Positions 60,214-64,000 of a DNA stretch of 64,000 nucleotides are shown here, one piece after another. The notes beneath the pieces were generated by a model. It was not told where the DNA came from. It made no database searches and was given only the letters and a program-made list of their open reading frames with translations. The stretch spans positions 62,001 to 126,000 of the forward strand of contig JANUWF010002022.1 in NCBI GenBank assembly GCA_026120185.1. Direction: 5' to 3'. The translations under genes were made by a program, and so were the position numbers. Source of the DNA: Voacanga thouarsii (lineage: Eukaryota; Streptophyta; Magnoliopsida; Gentianales; Apocynaceae). The stretch's first letter is position 1. Each line of letters begins with the position of its first letter.

Positions 60214-60498
60214 CTAAAGATAAAAAGTATTAATGGCATGCCAAAAAATAAATGTGAAACCCCAGTCGAAACCAACCTTAGAGTAAGGGGGTTGGGATGC
60301 ATATCATATTTTATTTCATGTTTAAATATATTTTTATATGGTTTTATGTGCATTGAATTTGTATTTTATAGTCTAGAGGGCTTGATTGTGATTATTGAGT
60401 GGGAAGGGCAAAATGGTAATTTTTACCTAAGGTGGAAAAAGGGAGATAGCTTGAGGATTAAATAGGAAAAATATTTGGGAGAGAAAATAAGAACAAGA

Positions 60499-60564
60499 GT
60501 TGTTGTGGTGTAGTGGTTAGAGCCTTAGAATTGATTCTTGAGGTCTTGGGTTCAAATTCCAATA
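60499..60564 (+). ncRNA. tRNA-like module with A-box and B-box (P2 copy)
   Basis: GTTGTTGTGGTGTAGTGG, then A-box-like TAGTGGTTAGAG (60511-60522), possible hairpin CCTTAGAA/TTCTTGAGG, and the best T-arm of the three: TTGGG, loop TTCAAAT, TCCAA (60549-60562?). The 7-base loop and 5-bp stem are as in a real tRNA. It is 246 bp from the LTR start, as in P and M. Confidence 0.65.
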
Positions 60565-62199
60565 TTAGAGCTATAGCATGATTAAATTTTATTTTCGTTT
60601 AGGAAGTATCATTTTCGGCCTTATTGGTGGTTGGAGTAGGGTAGAGATGTTGTCCTACGAGAGACATGATAGGAGTCTTCAAATCCTACTCTTTTGCTCT
60701 ACACAAAATTTCTAAGGGGAATTCATTTCCTCTTGATCCTTAGTTTTTCCTAATTCTCAATTCATTAGTTTGTTCATTGTGTTCAAGCTAATTTTATTCT
60801 AGAAAAATTACAGCAATGTGTTGTGGCTTTGAAGTATCAAGATGTTTTAGTAAAAGACCTCTTATGGTCTGGAAAATGTGGAAGAATTATGGGAAATTCC
60901 AAGAGGAAAAATCCCTCTAGTAAGCTTGCTGAAATTTCACTCTAGACTAGTTCATCTTACTTCTTAGAATGAGCTGAAATTTTTCAGCTTGTTGTACCTT
61001 CAAATTGTCAAGCTTCTTAGCTGACTTTCCCTCCCAAATGCTGCCAGAAAATAGCCCTTTTGATCAGCTTAGAATCTGGATTTTTATGGCTATTTTCGGA
61101 CTGCACAAAGATGGTGCAAAACCAGAAAAAAAATCCTGTACAAATCGCAGCTTTGGAGGTCCAAAACCAAGCTGTTTTCTTCCAGTTTTTGTACAGCACC
61201 CTAGCCATGTTTTTCCTCCATGAAGTAGGCTGGAAACCAGCCTTGAAAGCCCCAGAAATTCCCCTTCAAAGCCTCTGCAAATCTCCTGGAAAAGGGCAGC
61301 CGAAAACTGCCCAAAAAATTCCAACCTTGCGAAAATCTGTGCAGTGGTTTTTTTCCAGCTTTGTTTCCTAATTCTCTCCTAGCCGAAACTCCATCCTTTT
61401 TCTGCAAAAACCACCCTTAAACCTCCATTAACAGAACTCCATTGTCCTCCCAAAGTTCTGCACAAAAATCCAGCCATGGATGCCTAAAAGATTTCCAAAA
61501 AATTTCTATAATCATACCTTGATTTGGATACCAAAATTCCAGCCACCATGATTTAACAACTTTCCATAAAATATACCTCAAACAACCAGACCTTCTCTTC
61601 ACCATTATACTCCATAATTTCAGCCACCCTAAGCCTCCTTCAACCAGCTTTCATTCAGCCAAAACACTTCCCAGAAATTCTTCCATGGCAAATTTCCAAA
61701 AGCCCTCCAATAATCAAAGATATTCTTGTGATATCTAGTTTCCAAAATTGCTTCCCAAAAATATTCTTCAAGGATTTTAACAACTAGCCTTTCCTTTTCC
61801 CTTCCAAACTAGAAAAACCTCTTCCAATACCCTACAAGACAATTTAGCAGCCCATATATCCTCAGAATTTCGGTAGCCTCCATCCAAAAGCTCTCTACTC
61901 TTTTCAACCTTCAAGAACACACACTACACCAAGAACACCTACTACTTTCTTTCACCTAATACCTCTCCAAATCACTTCAAACTACCTCTAAAAATTCCAG
62001 ATTTCATCTATTCATTACTGTGAGTCCATCCGTACCATTTTTAATATCAAACTCCAAAATCCAACTTGCACTTTTGGATAAAAAACCAGAAATTTTGTGA
62101 AGGCTCAAGAACATCTTCAAGGTAAATTTACTCTATCAACTTCATCTTCTCCAAACATGATCTCTAGTGAGAACCTATGTGAATAAATATACTAATGAT

Positions 62200-62215
62200 C
62201 TCTTCTTCTTCTTCT

Positions 62216-62260
<45 letters not shown>

Positions 62261-62272
62261 TCTCTTCTTCTC
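62200..62272 (+). repeat. (TTC)n(TC)n microsatellite in P2
   Basis: TTC units followed by a long TC run and more TTC. It is the counterpart of 15091-15122 in P and 19251-19321 in M. Confidence 0.95.
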
Positions 62273-64000
62273 ATGGCTGAACCTCCCTTCTCTTGGACGG
62301 ATGGCTTCTCCTCTCATGATCATGTTTTCGCCATCTCCCTTGGACAAAGTTAGACATCTAGGAGTTGAGATCCATTCTAAACTCCTTCAAGGCATTCATC
62401 AACCAAGTAAGTGCCTTCCATATTTCTTTTAAATTCTAGATTCATGTCTCTAGGATGATGTTGATAGAAGATGGATTGCGGATAAGGTTTGAGTATATAT
62501 ATTGTTGAGGTTGATGCATGTCATAGGTAGTGTTTGTGATGAAGTATGCTAGAGATTATGTTACCTTTGGTGAATAGGAGTTATATTCATGTTGGATTAT
62601 TGAAGCCATGATCATATTTATCCTAGTAAGGGTTAGATCATATTTTGATAAATTGAGATCTATGCTTGTATGCATTATTTGGATGATTTGATGAATTGAA
62701 GGGTTGTATATGTTCATGATTGTGGTTGGCTATAGGAATATGATCATGATCTAGTTGTCCCTAAGCTAAATTTTATTTCATTAATAAAATATTAATAATA
62801 TGATTTTTCTAGTAAAATTTTGAAAACCATGGGAAAATGTGGATTTGGTCTTTTATATAAAATAGTGATATTTTAGTCAATTAAATAATAGTTTTTGCTA
62901 GAAAAATAATATATTTATTTATTTATTTATATTTATATTATTTAAAATAATAAAATCAATTAAAGCCTTTTATGGAAATAATTATAATTAATAAAATATT
63001 TATTACTAAAAATTAATTATTATCTTTTAATCAAAACCCATTAAGGATTTGCTTATTATTTTTCAAGCAAGACTTATTAAATTTATTTTCAACAAATTTT
63101 AGCTATCAATTATTTTCTAACAACTAAATTATTAATAAATCATTATTTTACCTAATATCACCTTGGACCCTTTTTCAAATAAACCATAATTTATTTTTAG
63201 CAAGATTTAAACCTTCAACTTTTTGTACCTATTTCCCAAACTTTAGTTATTTTAATATCAAACTAGATTTATTTTATAAACCCTTTTTATTTATTATTGA
63301 GCCTTAAAGCTTGGGACACTAGGGATCTGATTATAGTAAGTTGAGTTAGTTTTATTTGAGAAAGTGAGTCTTTGGCTTGAGTTTGATTGTGGCTTGTATT
63401 TACCCTATGCAGGGTTAGGTCAGCTGTTGGAGACCTTTGTTGTGGGCAAGGATCAGGTAAGCTCCTACATAAAACCTGTTTGATGAAAAATGATTCTTTT
63501 TATGGCAAGCCAAATGTAGAGTGCATGGTCACTCATTTCTGTAAAGGCAATTGAGGATTATTTCCATTCTCATTTCAGACAAATAAATTATTTGTAAATC
63601 AAGGGGCGGTTTTACTCAAAACCTAAAACTCTTTCTAAAACCAGTTTTGTCCCAAACTTTGAAAAACCTTAATTGCCATTTTCAAGTGGAACTATGTTTT
63701 GTTCATTTTTCCCAAGTGGGATACGTTACATTGAGTACTCAATGGGAGTAGATTGGTAGTGCTACTTTTGAAGAGCAAGAGTGAGTCTTCTGGCAGGAGG
63801 GCTCCTCCAGAAGATGAACTCAACTTAGAGAAACGTCAGTACTACTTAGTCATGCCGGTCCGAGCTAGCAGTTTTTATTTCAGTCAAGTGACTGTGTTTT
63901 GCCGGAATAGACACCCGGTTGTTGTTTGGGTATAGAGAAGGAGGAGTATCTTGCCCGGTAGGCCGATCACCTACCTTTAGTCAGTCTGCTCAAAATGTCG

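Larger units (their letters stand above)
36689..60252 (-). mobile_element. CACTA (En/Spm-like) transposon with nested insertions; far end outside window
   Basis: The terminal motif CACTACTAAAAA at 36689 is followed by about 0.95 kb of subterminal repeats, then minus-strand exons of a Transposase_24-like protein and, at the right, the C-terminal half of a TNP2-like transposase. This two-gene organisation is typical of plant CACTA elements. The other terminus lies beyond P2 and the window, so the 3-bp TSD cannot be checked; the flank at 36686-36688 is TTT. Four later insertions (C, LARD-3, Copia-3, P2) lie in it. Stops in the exons indicate an inactive copy. Confidence 0.85.
60253..64000 (+). 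mobile_element. P2: third copy of the 4.3-kb LTR, cut by window end
   Basis: Starts TGTGAAACCCC after ATAAA (60248-60252, the presumed TSD). It is collinear with P and M: tRNA-like module, long non-coding middle part, TTC/TC tract, GTTAGGTCAG region (63414-63423) and the CATGCCGGTCCGAGCTAGCA block near the end. The final roughly 0.5 kb is outside the window, so a full element with an internal region cannot be excluded. The ORFs of 60-116 residues in it differ between copies and are not credible. It inserted in the CACTA transposase gene. Confidence 0.85.

Noticed and set aside
60115..61605. Several ORFs of 60-116 residues at the start of P2
   Set aside because: Overlapping on both strands; the corresponding stretches of P and M do not keep the frames.

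Overview
The window is plant nuclear DNA from a gene-poor, repeat-dense (probably heterochromatic) region. It is AT-rich and carries Ty1/copia gag-pol remains, long LTRs with TG...CA ends and 5-bp target-site duplications (TSDs), primer-binding sites (PBS) matching plant tRNA-Asp or initiator tRNA-Met, and a CACTA (En/Spm) transposon with plant-type transposase exons. I see no intact host gene, rRNA gene or canonical tRNA gene. An angiosperm is well supported; I cannot name the species.

Almost everything reads as one nest of insertions, which TSDs allow to be ordered. (1) LARD-1, a non-autonomous LTR element with a tRNA-Asp PBS (1-6039), lies in an older LTR (6040-7173). (2) A reversed, truncated LTR (about 7216-8257) abuts Copia-1, an old copia element (about 8258-12617) whose integrase is cut by Copia-2. 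(3) Copia-2 (12618-36688) is itself broken by four insertions: solo LTR P in its 5' LTR (with solo LTR M of the same 4.3-kb family inside P, in opposite orientation), LARD-2 in its leader (23753-30129), a LARD solo LTR in its RNase H region (34222-35701), and a CACTA transposon in its 3' LTR. (4) The CACTA element (36689 to beyond the right edge, genes on the minus strand) holds solo LTR C (40958-42704), internally deleted LARD-3 (43173-45416), Copia-3 (47520-57133, both LTRs present) and P2, a third copy of the 4.3-kb LTR (60253 to the window end).

Coding content is transposon-derived and broken. Three copia gag-pol remnants are present; Copia-3 is the most readable, with one long frame carrying scattered stops and one frameshift. 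The CACTA element shows the C-terminal half of a TNP2-like transposase (58897-60213) and the exons of a second, Transposase_24-like protein (58294-58749 and 37945-39773), separated by a repeat-filled intron. The LARDs carry no pol, but two copies share a roughly 150-residue reading frame I do not recognise.

The most unusual structures are: a tRNA-like module with A-box and B-box motifs at the same place in all three copies of the 4.3-kb LTR; a roughly 3.7-kb inverted repeat formed by P and M; GC-rich structured islands at matching places in the leaders of all three copia elements; and a roughly 0.69-kb tandem array inside the CACTA intron. All repeat and TSD calls were made by eye; identities were not computed.
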